This document shows positions 1-7,064 of a DNA stretch of 16,876 bases, piece after piece. The DNA comes from an uncultured Bifidobacterium sp. (GTDB taxonomy: Bacteria > Actinomycetota > Actinomycetes > Actinomycetales > Bifidobacteriaceae). Location: contig CALEGL010000311.1 of NCBI GenBank assembly GCA_937876495.1, positions 1-16,876 of the forward strand. The letters run 5' to 3'. Every line of letters begins with the position of its first letter. Position 1 is the first letter of the stretch. The notes under the pieces were generated by a model. That model ran no database searches. It saw only the letters and a list, made by a program, of their open reading frames with translations, and had not been told where the DNA came from. Position numbers and translations under genes: made by a program.

Positions 1-62
1 CAGAAGCCGGCCACCGGGATTGGCCTTAGTCTCGGGGGTGCGGGAGATGTGTATACGAGCAG
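1..62 (+). other. Illumina Nextera P7/i7 adapter contamination at contig end
   Basis: These bases line up in order with the Nextera i7 adapter. Bases 1-20 match the end of the P7 flow-cell tail at 15 of 20 positions. Bases 21-28 (tggcctta) sit exactly where the 8-nt index belongs and differ by one base from the N701 adapter index TCGCCTTA. Bases 29-44 match the i7 linker (starting GTCTCG) at about 12 of 15 positions with one inserted base. Bases 45-62 match the Tn5 mosaic end (AGATGTGTATA, then cgagcag for AGAGACAG) at 17 of 19 with one deletion. The comparison uses adapter sequences from memory; the order and spacing make chance very unlikely. The mismatches look like low-quality read ends. 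Genomic sequence appears to begin at about base 63. Confidence 0.93.
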
Positions 63-373
63 GCCACCCACAGGGAGCAGCCGGCGCGGTACAGACGGGC
101 GATGATGGCGCCATGGGCCCCGCCGTCCGCCCCGGCGACCCCCGAGACCTCATGTACTGAGTGGAACAGGAGAGGATGATGGCAGACGAGCAGGTCGGCG
201 CCGCGGCGGATGGCCTCCTCGATGACGGCCCTCGTCGGGTCGACGGCGAAGGCGATGGTCGAGACCTCGTCATGCGGCAGTCCGACGATGAGACCCGGAT
301 GGTCCCACTCCTCGGCGTATCGCAGCGGATACAGGTCCTCCAGGGCCTCGACGACCCTGACCAGTTCGACCAT
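63..373 (-). CDS. NIF3-like / GTP cyclohydrolase I type 2 homolog, N-terminal fragment
   Basis: About 103 genuine residues of a NIF3/YqfO family protein, a dinuclear-metal-binding family of uncertain cellular role. The N-terminus reads LVRVVEALEDLYPLRYAEEW, then AFAVDPTRAVIEEAIRRGAD, then LLVCHHPLLFHSV. The HHP motif supplies family metal ligands. ATG at 373 is chosen because AGGAGG sits five bases upstream; a GTG at 376 would leave only two. The open frame continues to base 26, but everything beyond about LWVA is translated adapter: the run SYTHL is the familiar product of a transposon mosaic end, where the family should continue with something like HTN. Full-length members are roughly 260 residues or more, so most of the gene lies off the contig. 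It follows polA on the same strand with a 164-bp gap. Confidence 0.85.
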
Positions 374-452
374 CACGTCCTCCTCGCCTTTCGGTTCCCT
401 GCCGGCCGGTCAGACACCGTCCGACTGCCTCGACTGCCCGCCACAACCGTCA

Positions 453-480
453 GGAACGGCAGGACGCGGAACGGCAGGAC
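453..480. repeat. 13-bp direct repeat pair downstream of polA
   Basis: The 13-mer ggaacggcaggac occurs at 453-465 and again at 468-480, a 15-bp period. It lies in the 164-bp gap between the polA stop and the NIF3-like start. It is probably a small slippage duplication; I see no terminator or promoter that it clearly belongs to. Confidence 0.6.
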
Positions 481-537
481 TCAGGGTCCCGCCGAAACAG
501 GTCGCCCCGGCAGCTCACGGCTTCCCGGAATCGCGTC

Positions 538-3516
538 TCAGTGCGCGGCCTGCTGCCAGTCCGACCCCACTCCGACGGCGACATCCAGCGGCACGGCCAG
601 CGTCACCGCATGCTCCATGGCGTCCTTCACAAGCTCGGTGACCCTGTCCGTCTCCCCGGGAGCCACTTCGAGCACGAGCTCGTCATGGATCTGCAGAATG
701 ATGCGGCTTCGCAGATCCGAGGACTTCAGAGCCTCGGCTGCCCGGATCATCGCCAGCTTCATGATGTCGGCCGCCGACCCCTGGATGGGTGCATTGAGGG
801 CTCCCCGTTCCGCGGCGTCGCGAGCCGTGCGGTTCGTCGAGCGCAGAGCCGGGAAATAGCGCCGCCGACCGAACATGGTCTCGGTGTATCCCTTCTCCCG
901 CGCTCCGGCGACCAGCGACTCGAGGTAGTCATGCACCTCGCCGAAGGTGGCGAAGTACTTGTCGCGCAGCACGTCCGCGGCTGCGGGGCTCACGCCGAGC
1001 TGCCGGGCCAGGCCGTAGGTGCTCAGCCCATAGGCCAGCCCATAGCTCATCGCCTTGACGTGGCTGCGCTGGTCAGGGGTGATCTCCTCCACGGGGACGC
1101 GGTAGACGAGACTGGCCACGTAGCGGTGGAAGTCGGCGCCCGAGCGGAAGGCCTCGATGAGGGCATCGTCCCCGGACAGATCGGCCATGATGCGCAGCTC
1201 CACCTGCGAGTAGTCGCAGCTGAGAAGCGATTCGAAGCCCTCCCCCGGCACGAACGCGGAGCGAATCTCCCGGCCGGCGGCGTTGCGGTTGGGGATGTTC
1301 TGCAGGTTCGGGTCCACGGAGCTCAGACGTCCCGTGGCGGCCACGGTCTGTTCGAAGGTCGTGTGGATGCGTCCGTCGCGCGGATTGACCGAATCCATCA
1401 GCGTGCGGACGATCTGGCTGAGCTTGATGGTCTCGCGGTAGCGCAGCAGCGCGCCGAGGAAGGTGTTCGCCCGCTCGTTGCCGGTGGACCTCAGGTACAG
1501 GTCCTGCAGCGCCTGGGCACTGGTCGTGAACGACCCGGTCTTGGTGCGGCGTGTCGGGCGCAGCTCCATATCGTCGAACAGCACGGTCTGCAGCTGCTTG
1601 GGGCTCTGGAGGTTGACCTGCGTGCCCGCCGCCTGCCAGGCGATGGACTGGGCCTGCTCGGCGTCGGCCGCGAACTGGTCGTGCAGTTCCTCGAGGCGAT
1701 TCCGGTCCACCGCGGCCCCCACGGACTCCATGCCGTGAAGCACGCGGGAGACGGGAAGCTCGATGGCGGCGAGCAGCCCGTACTGGCGACGTTGGTCGAC
1801 GACGGGAGCGAGCTTCGCCGCAAGCACGGCGACGATACCCGCGTGCAGGACGGCCCTGTCGAGCTCGGCCTTCGCCGCGGCCTCGTCGACGGCGGGACCG
1901 GCGTCAAGGTCGAGCGTTCCCTGGTCCGCCGTCGAAGGCTTTCCCTTCCCCGCCGGTCCCTCCCCGGATTCCTCCGGATGCACATCCAGGAACCGAGCGG
2001 CGGCCTGTTCAAGCGAATCGGCGTGGAAGTCGGGCTGGACGAGATAGGCGGCAAGCTTGGTGTCGAACAACGGCCGTCCCATCGACAGGCCCCAGGACCC
2101 GAGCAGATGCAGATGCTCCTTGTATCCGTGCACGACCACCTCGCCATGCCTTGCGTCAAGCAGCCCCTGCAGCGCCTCACGCAAATCCTCGTCCGGACGG
2201 CCGGTGACGGCCGCAGCCGCGTCGCCGCGCTCCAGCACAAGGACGTCGGCACGGGCGTCGCCCGGACGCGCGGATCCTTCGACATGGACCACCAGGGACC
2301 GGGCGATGCGACCGTTGCAGGTCGCATCGCCATCGACGATCTCGGACGACGCGACCGCTTCGGACGATGCGGCCGGAACGGACGACGCGGCGGAAATGGA
2401 CGGCTGCGCCGCCGAAGCGGATGACGCCTCAACGTCCTTCGCCCCGTCGCCGGCCTCCGTCGCATCACCGACGGTCGGAACGTCATCCCCTTCGAAGACC
2501 TTCCTCTCCCACGCGAGCAGCCCTCCGGCATCCGTCACCCTGACGGGCTCCGGACGGGGAAGCTCCACGGCCTTCGCAGGCTCCGCGGACTCCTCGGCCG
2601 TTCCGGCCCCGAAGGCCTCAAGCACGCGGCGGCGCGTGGTGACGCCGAATTCGAGCTCGTCGAACAGGGCGTCCAGGGCCGTGACGTCAGGCGTGCCGAA
2701 TTCGAGCTCGTCGACGGTGACGCCGAGGTCGAGATCCCTCACCAGGGCGTTGACCTTCCTGTTAAGCCTCACCTGGTCGAGATTGGCGCGAAGCGACTCA
2801 CCCTTCTTGCCACCGATCTCATCGGCGTGCTCGACGATCCCCGACAGTGAGCCATACTGTCCGATCCATTTGGCCGCATAGCCGTCCCCCACGCCGGGCA
2901 CGCCGGGGATGTTGTCCGCCGTCTCGCCGCGCAGCGCCGCCAGGTCGGGGTACTGGGACGGGCTGACGTGGTATTTCTCCTCGACCGCGTCGGGGGTCAT
3001 GTGCTTGAGGTCCTTGAAATGATGGCCGGGGTACAGCACGGTGACGTCGTCGTCGATGAGCTGGAAGGCGTCGCGGTCGCCCGACAGCACCAGCGTGCGG
3101 CATCCGGCCTTCTCCCCCATGCTCGCCAGGGTGCCGATGACGTCGTCGCCCTCGTACCCGGGCTTCTCGATGTAGGTGACTCCCAAGGCGGTGAGCATGC
3201 GCTGGATGAGGGGCAGCTGGACGAGAAGGTCCTCCGGCGCGGCGTCCCGCGTCCCCTTGTACTGCGGCAGCAGCGTGTTGCGGAAGGTGCCTCCCTTGAC
3301 GTCGAAGGCGACCGCCAGATGGTCGGGATGCTCGGCCTGGATGACCTGGGCGAGCATCGTCGCGAACCCCCATACGGCGTTGGTGGGCTGGCCCGAGGAG
3401 GTGCTGAAGTTCTCCACGGGAAGCGCGAAGAACGCCCGGAACGCCAGCGAGTGCCCGTCGACCGCCAGAAGGGTCCTGCGGTCGGCGCCGGCCGCAGGAC
3501 CCCGGCTAGCGCTCAT
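538..3516 (-). CDS. polA: DNA polymerase I
   Basis: Family A polymerase of 992 residues for Okazaki fragment maturation and repair gap filling. The N-terminal 5' nuclease starts LLAVDGHSLAFRAFFALP, with GDRDAFQ near residue 145 and a helix-hairpin-helix GVPGVGDG. The 3'-5' exonuclease-like domain is degenerate and preceded by an Ala/Ser-rich stretch (about 348-400). The polymerase domain has TGRLSSVDPNLQNIP, motif A DYSQVELR (Asp768), motif B RSHVKAMSYGLAYG and motif C HDE (Asp945). Motif B has Tyr825 where E. coli Pol I has Phe762. ATG at 3516 is chosen because conserved sequence begins about 15 codons later and the upstream frame has no family similarity. It overlaps the upstream regulator gene by 11 bp, and a purine-rich GAGGAGG abuts the ATG, so translational coupling is likely. 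Confidence 0.97.
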   Translation of the reverse strand: MSASRGPAAGADRRTLLAVDGHSLAFRAFFALPVENFSTSSGQPTNAVWGFATMLAQVIQAEHPDHLAVAFDVKGGTFRNTLLPQYKGTRDAAPEDLLVQLPLIQRMLTALGVTYIEKPGYEGDDVIGTLASMGEKAGCRTLVLSGDRDAFQLIDDDVTVLYPGHHFKDLKHMTPDAVEEKYHVSPSQYPDLAALRGETADNIPGVPGVGDGYAAKWIGQYGSLSGIVEHADEIGGKKGESLRANLDQVRLNRKVNALVRDLDLGVTVDELEFGTPDVTALDALFDELEFGVTTRRRVLEAFGAGTAEESAEPAKAVELPRPEPVRVTDAGGLLAWERKVFEGDDVPTVGDATEAGDGAKDVEASSASAAQPSISAASSVPAASSEAVASSEIVDGDATCNGRIARSLVVHVEGSARPGDARADVLVLERGDAAAAVTGRPDEDLREALQGLLDARHGEVVVHGYKEHLHLLGSWGLSMGRPLFDTKLAAYLVQPDFHADSLEQAAARFLDVHPEESGEGPAGKGKPSTADQGTLDLDAGPAVDEAAAKAELDRAVLHAGIVAVLAAKLAPVVDQRRQYGLLAAIELPVSRVLHGMESVGAAVDRNRLEELHDQFAADAEQAQSIAWQAAGTQVNLQSPKQLQTVLFDDMELRPTRRTKTGSFTTSAQALQDLYLRSTGNERANTFLGALLRYRETIKLSQIVRTLMDSVNPRDGRIHTTFEQTVAATGRLSSVDPNLQNIPNRNAAGREIRSAFVPGEGFESLLSCDYSQVELRIMADLSGDDALIEAFRSGADFHRYVASLVYRVPVEEITPDQRSHVKAMSYGLAYGLSTYGLARQLGVSPAAADVLRDKYFATFGEVHDYLESLVAGAREKGYTETMFGRRRYFPALRSTNRTARDAAERGALNAPIQGSAADIMKLAMIRAAEALKSSDLRSRIILQIHDELVLEVAPGETDRVTELVKDAMEHAVTLAVPLDVAVGVGSDWQQAAH

Positions 3517-4330
3517 CCTCCTCGTCCCCGTCCTTGTCCGGCTTCGGGTCGCCGTACTTGGCGATGATGGCAAGCGCCAGACGCTTCTTGGGGATGCGCT
3601 GGTCCATGGAGGTCTTCTGGATCCAGCGGAAGGCCCCCTGCTCGGAGAAGTCGGCCTTGTCCATGAGCAGCCCCTTGGCTCGGTCGACGAGCTTGCGCTC
3701 CTCGAGGGTCTCCTCGCTTTTGCGCAGCTTCTCCTCGGTCTCCCGCAGGCTCTCCTCGACGTCCTTGATCCGCTTCTCGCTGCGTTCCACGCTGTCGAGC
3801 AGGTCGTTGATCTCGCTGAAGCGCCCCATGGCCACCTCAAGCGCCGGGATGAGCTTGGACGCGTCGTACGGCTTGGTGACGTAAGCCATGGCTCCGGCGC
3901 CGGTGGCCTTCCGCACGAGGTCGGTCTGGGAGAACGCGGTGAGCATGACGACAGGGGCGATGTTCTCGTCGCAGATGGTCCCCGCCGCGGTGATTCCGTC
4001 CATTCGGGGCATCTTCACGTCCATGCAGACGACGTCCGGGCGCAGCTTGCGGGTGAGTTCGACGGCCTCCTCGCCATTGGCAGCCTGGCCGACCACCTCA
4101 TAGCCGTTGTCCTCCAGCATGGACACGAGATCCATGCGGTTGATGGACTCATCCTCCGCGACGACGACCCTCGGTCTGCGGGGAGCATCCTTCTTCTCGG
4201 AGGCCTTCGCGTCGGGCGCATCACCGTCGGTCGGATCGCCCCCGCCCTGCGCGGCCGCCCGGAGCTCCTCCTCCGTCAGCACCTCATCGGCAGCGATCTG
4301 CGGCTCGGTGGTCCTCTTCCTTGCAGGCAT
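3506..4330 (-). CDS. pdtaR: ANTAR-domain response regulator, PdtaR type
   Basis: A 274-residue two-component regulator expected to act on RNA. Residues 1-53 are a charged, probably disordered extension absent from shorter family members. The receiver domain follows: RVVVAEDES with acidic pair Glu59-Asp60, phosphoacceptor Asp104 in CMDVKMPRMDG, Thr131 and Lys153 in YVTKPYD. A Glu/Lys/Arg-rich coiled coil (about 172-211) leads to an ANTAR domain (RKLVDRAKGLLMDK to KKRLALAIIAKYG), and the end is acidic (DGDEEDER). ATG at 4330 is preferred over GTG at 4348 because the AGAGG ribosome site lies between them. The ANTAR family binds structured RNA and often works by antitermination after phosphorylation; no partner kinase gene is in the window. 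It overlaps polA and sits 80 bp downstream of a tRNA gene on the same strand. Confidence 0.93.
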   Translation of the reverse strand: MPARKRTTEPQIAADEVLTEEELRAAAQGGGDPTDGDAPDAKASEKKDAPRRPRVVVAEDESINRMDLVSMLEDNGYEVVGQAANGEEAVELTRKLRPDVVCMDVKMPRMDGITAAGTICDENIAPVVMLTAFSQTDLVRKATGAGAMAYVTKPYDASKLIPALEVAMGRFSEINDLLDSVERSEKRIKDVEESLRETEEKLRKSEETLEERKLVDRAKGLLMDKADFSEQGAFRWIQKTSMDQRIPKKRLALAIIAKYGDPKPDKDGDEEDER

Positions 4331-4349
4331 CTCAACCTCTTTCCACACA

Positions 4350-4368
4350 GGCGCGGGTCATGCGCGCC
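4350..4368 (-). promoter_or_regulatory. Small hairpin in the pdtaR leader
   Basis: On the minus strand GGCGCG pairs with CGCGCC around a 7-nt loop (CATGACC), six perfect GC pairs. It lies between the tRNA 3' end and the AGAGG ribosome site of pdtaR. It may be a processing or stabilising structure for the mRNA left after tRNA cleavage. It lacks the paired six-base loops typical of ANTAR targets, so autoregulation by the protein is not supported. Confidence 0.35.
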
Positions 4369-4410
4369 GGCATCGTCCATGACGTCGATGACCGTCCATC
4401 CGATGTCACG

Positions 4411-4484
4411 TGCCCCCGGTGGGACTCGAACCCACACTGCGCAGATTTTGAGGCTGCTTCCTCTACCAATTGGGATACAGGGGC
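4411..4484 (-). tRNA. tRNA-Leu (anticodon CAA), atypical class I form
   Basis: A full cloverleaf can be drawn. The acceptor stem pairs GCCCCTG with CGGGGGC (one G-U) and the discriminator is A. The D arm has a 3-bp stem TCC/GGA and an 11-nt loop containing GG. The anticodon arm is GCAGC, loop CTCAAAA, TCTGC, giving anticodon CAA (bases 4448-4450 on the complement) with a C-U mismatch at pair 31-39. The variable loop is only 5 nt (GCAGT). The T arm is GTGGG TTCGAGT CCCAC. No CCA is encoded (CGT follows). Bacterial tRNA-Leu normally has a long class II variable arm of ten or more bases, so either this is an unusual leucine tRNA or it has another identity or role. It shares strand with pdtaR downstream. 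Confidence 0.8.
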
Positions 4485-4525
4485 GAGACCCGCCGACGGC
4501 GCCGACCGCGGTCTCACGGCACCCA

Positions 4526-4531
4526 AGCATA
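4526..4531 (-). promoter_or_regulatory. Candidate -10 hexamer for the tRNA-pdtaR-polA transcript
   Basis: TATGCT on the minus strand lies about 42 bases upstream of the mature tRNA 5' end. I see no convincing -35 element 16-18 bases further upstream. Just before the tRNA, the 6-bp inverted repeat gagacc/ggtctc (4485-4490 and 4510-4515) could shape the leader. Confidence 0.3.
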
Positions 4532-4624
4532 ACAGCTGCGACGACCCGGCGCCGGTCCGACCGGACACGGCACCCGACACGGCGTTTCGACGCCACCATC
4601 CCGCCGGCGCGCCATCATCGCGCA

Positions 4625-4630
4625 TACAAT
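4625..4630 (+). promoter_or_regulatory. Candidate -10 hexamer for the Nudix gene
   Basis: TACAAT is one mismatch from the consensus TATAAT in an otherwise GC-rich stretch, 43 bases upstream of the Nudix start codon. No TTGACA-like -35 is visible at the right distance. The 188-bp gap 4485-4672 therefore appears to hold divergent promoters for the tRNA side and the Nudix side. Confidence 0.4.
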
Positions 4631-4672
4631 GAGGCCAGAGCAGCGACAGCATACCCTCGAGAAGGAGCGGAT

Positions 4673-5275
4673 ATGAGCACGAAGACGTATCGTCGTTTCG
4701 ACCCGTGGAGGCCGTCCCCGGTCAAGGAGGAGTCCCGCCGGCAGATCGTCGCCAGCCACTACTTCAACGTGGATCGCGTGGCGTTCTCCTCGGCGCTGGT
4801 CGGTCAGTTCGAACGCTTCCTCCTCGAGGAGAACAACGGGGACACCGTCGGCGTCATCGCGAAGACGCCGGATGGAAGGATTCCCTTCGTCGAGCAGTAC
4901 CGCATCCCCACCCACCGCTGGACGCTGGAGATTCCGGCGGGGCACGCCTCCTCCTCCGAGGAGCGCCCTCGCGACGTGGCGCTGCGCAAGCTGCGCGAGG
5001 AGGCCGGATACGAGGCCGACCATCTGTCACAGTTCGCCCGCATCATCAACACGCCGAGCTTCTCCACACAGCACACGGCGCTGTTCTACGCCACCGGTCT
5101 CACCCCGGCCGAACGATCGACGATCGGCCCCGAGACCCCCCGCTCCGATGTGCGTCTGTACACGCTCGACGAGGCGTATGCGATGGTGCTGGACGGCACG
5201 ATCCTCGATGCCAAATCGGTGATCGCCGTGCTGCGGCTTCACGAGGGACTCGCCGAACCCGAGCCTCTGAGCTGA
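4673..5275 (+). CDS. Nudix hydrolase, ADP-ribose pyrophosphatase-like
   Basis: A 200-residue protein with a central Nudix fold, resembling ADP-ribose pyrophosphatases, which split ADP-ribose to AMP and ribose 5-phosphate. Supporting features are the segment VEQYRIPTHRWTLEIPAG immediately before the box, typical of that subgroup, and the box itself, GHASSSEERPRDVALRKL then REEAGYE. The metal-binding EExG is intact, but the usual Arg-Glu is Arg-Lys, and the spacing from the Gly is one residue longer than the classic pattern, so activity or substrate may differ. ATG at 4673 is supported by AAGGAG seven bases upstream. It is divergent from the tRNA-pdtaR-polA set, monocistronic, and ends at a strong terminator. 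The substrate is inferred from family resemblance only. Confidence 0.9.
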   Translation: MSTKTYRRFDPWRPSPVKEESRRQIVASHYFNVDRVAFSSALVGQFERFLLEENNGDTVGVIAKTPDGRIPFVEQYRIPTHRWTLEIPAGHASSSEERPRDVALRKLREEAGYEADHLSQFARIINTPSFSTQHTALFYATGLTPAERSTIGPETPRSDVRLYTLDEAYAMVLDGTILDAKSVIAVLRLHEGLAEPEPLS

Positions 5276-5324
5276 CGTTCCGCGACGCCTCCTCCGACGC
5301 TTCCGGATCGGCGCCGCCGATCGA

Positions 5325-5367
5325 TACGATGAGGCCCCCGGCGGGATACGCCGGGGGCCTCATCGTA
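5325..5367. terminator. Bidirectional terminator between Nudix gene and pyk
   Basis: A perfect 19-bp inverted repeat: tacgatgaggcccccggcg at 5325-5343, a 5-nt loop ggata, and its exact complement at 5349-5367. It sits between two convergent genes, 50 bases after the Nudix stop and 57 bases from the pyk stop. The outer TACGATGA/TCATCGTA part gives A/T-richer flanks in both directions, although there is no long T run. Confidence 0.88.
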
Positions 5368-5424
5368 CTCACCCTTCGGGGTCGCCGGCCCGTGGGTCGG
5401 CATCCCCGTCAGGATTGCATCCGC

Positions 5425-6870
5425 TCAGTCGTCGCAGGCGCCGACCGTGTGGACGTAGATGGAGTCCGTGCGTCCGGGCTGGTGGTCGCCCTGGGCGGAG
5501 CTGAGGACGACGATCTTGTCGCCGTCGGCGACCTTCCCGGCGTCGCGCAGGATGCGGTCGGTGAAGACCATGAGGTCCTTGCGGCTCTTGTCGTGGTAGT
5601 CCTCGTCGACGAAGAAGGCCTCGGTACCCCAGCTCAGCGCGAGCCAGTGGTAGGTGTGCCTGTTGTTCGTGACGCCGTAGATCGGCGCCGCCGGACGCTC
5701 GCGGGAGACGCGGTGGACAGTGCTGCCCGTCTGCGTGTAGGCGACGATGGCCTTGGCGTTGAGCTTGTCGGCCAGGTCGACGGCCGCGGAGGACACCGCG
5801 CCCGTGCTCGACATGTCGAGGTTCTTCAGGGCCGGGATGCGGTCGTAGCCATGCTCGGTGGCGTAGCCGGAGATGCGGCTCATGGTGCGGACCGTCTCGA
5901 TCGGGTACTCGCCGACGGCGGTCTCGTTCGAGGTCATCGTGGCGTCGGCGCCATCGAGGATGGCGTTGGCGCAGTCGGATGCCTCGGCACGGGACGGAAT
6001 CGGGGAATGGACCATGGACCCCAGAACCTCGGTGGCGACGATGACGGGCTTGGCGTACTGGCGGGCCAGCTCGATGCACCGCTTGGTGACGAGCGGAACC
6101 TCCTCGAAGGGCATCTCCACGGCCATGTCGCCGCGGGCGACCATGATTCCGTCGAAGGCCTTGACGATCTCCTCGAGGTTCTCCACGGCCTGCGGCTTCT
6201 CGATCTTGGCGACGATCGGGATGCGGCGTCCCTCCTCGTCCATGATCTCGTGGGCGCGGTCGATGTCGGTGGCGAAGCGCACGAAGGACATGGCGATGAT
6301 GTCGGCGCCGGTGCGGATGCCCCAGCGCAGATCGGTCTCGTCCTTCTCGGTCAGGGCCGGCAGGCTCACGGCCACGCCGGGGAGGTTGATGCCCTTGTGG
6401 CTGGAGACGGGCCCGGCCACGACGACCTTAGTATGGACGTTGGAACCCTCGACGGAGGTCACCTCAAGACGCACCTTGCCGTCGTCGATGAGGATCGGAT
6501 CGCCCGGATGGCAATCGCCCGGCAGACCCTTGAAGGTCGTCGAGGTGATGTGCTCGTCGCCCTCCACGTCGTCGGTGGTGATGGTGAACTCCTGGCCCTC
6601 GGTGAGCTGGACCTTGTCCTCGCCCTGGGCGTTCTTCCTGAACCAGCCGCAGCGGATCTTCGGTCCCTGGAGGTCCACGAGCACCGCGACGTTGCGGCCC
6701 GTGGTCTTGGATGCCTGACGAACGTTGTTGTAGACCTTGAGATGGTCCTCGGGGGTTCCATGGGAACGATTGAGACGCGCGACGTCCATCCCGGCCTCGA
6801 CGAGCCTGGTGAGCTCCTCCAGTGATTCCGTGGCGGGACCGATGGTGTCGACGATCTTGGCTTTACGCAT
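5425..6870 (-). CDS. pyk: Pyruvate kinase
   Basis: A 481-residue glycolytic enzyme converting phosphoenolpyruvate and ADP to pyruvate and ATP; in a bifid-shunt organism it is a main source of ATP. It begins MRKAKIVDTIGPATESLEEL and continues MDVARLNRSHG (many relatives have NFSHG). The B domain lies around residues 70-170. Catalytic and metal-site segments include KIEKPQAVENL, GIMVARGDMAVEMPFEEVPL (about residue 240) and ADATMTSNETAVGEYP (about 305), where other families usually have MLSGET. The C-terminal allosteric-type domain is complete. ATG at 6870 begins the conserved N-terminus, and an AGGCAGG purine tract lies just upstream. It is convergent with the Nudix gene; a 276-bp gap separates it from terC upstream, so it probably has its own promoter. 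Confidence 0.97.
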   Translation of the reverse strand: MRKAKIVDTIGPATESLEELTRLVEAGMDVARLNRSHGTPEDHLKVYNNVRQASKTTGRNVAVLVDLQGPKIRCGWFRKNAQGEDKVQLTEGQEFTITTDDVEGDEHITSTTFKGLPGDCHPGDPILIDDGKVRLEVTSVEGSNVHTKVVVAGPVSSHKGINLPGVAVSLPALTEKDETDLRWGIRTGADIIAMSFVRFATDIDRAHEIMDEEGRRIPIVAKIEKPQAVENLEEIVKAFDGIMVARGDMAVEMPFEEVPLVTKRCIELARQYAKPVIVATEVLGSMVHSPIPSRAEASDCANAILDGADATMTSNETAVGEYPIETVRTMSRISGYATEHGYDRIPALKNLDMSSTGAVSSAAVDLADKLNAKAIVAYTQTGSTVHRVSRERPAAPIYGVTNNRHTYHWLALSWGTEAFFVDEDYHDKSRKDLMVFTDRILRDAGKVADGDKIVVLSSAQGDHQPGRTDSIYVHTVGACDD

Positions 6871-7064
6871 ATGCCTGCCTATTCCTGTTCCTGTGTGTTC
6901 TGACCGTTCGGGGCCTAGGCTCCGGACTCGCCTTCGAGTCTACTAGTCATCGCTTCACCGTGGGCGCCCCACACGGTGTGTGTTGTGAACGCGCACATCG
7001 GAAGTTCATCGACCGGTCACCGTCCCGTCACCGTTCCGTCACCCTCGCGTCCCGATGCCCCGGC

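Noticed and set aside
541..2424. Long plus-strand open frame of over 600 codons opposite polA
   Set aside because: It lies antisense to clear polA motifs, has no recognisable domain and a biased Leu/Arg/Gly/Val/His composition typical of shadow frames in high-GC DNA.
4350..4410. ANTAR target RNA (paired hexaloop hairpins) in the pdtaR leader
   Set aside because: The only stable hairpin has a seven-base loop, and no second hairpin of the required type is visible.
4705..6825. Long plus-strand open frame overlapping the Nudix gene and running antisense to pyk
   Set aside because: It covers two well-supported genes in other frames, crosses the terminator hairpin and shows no family motifs.
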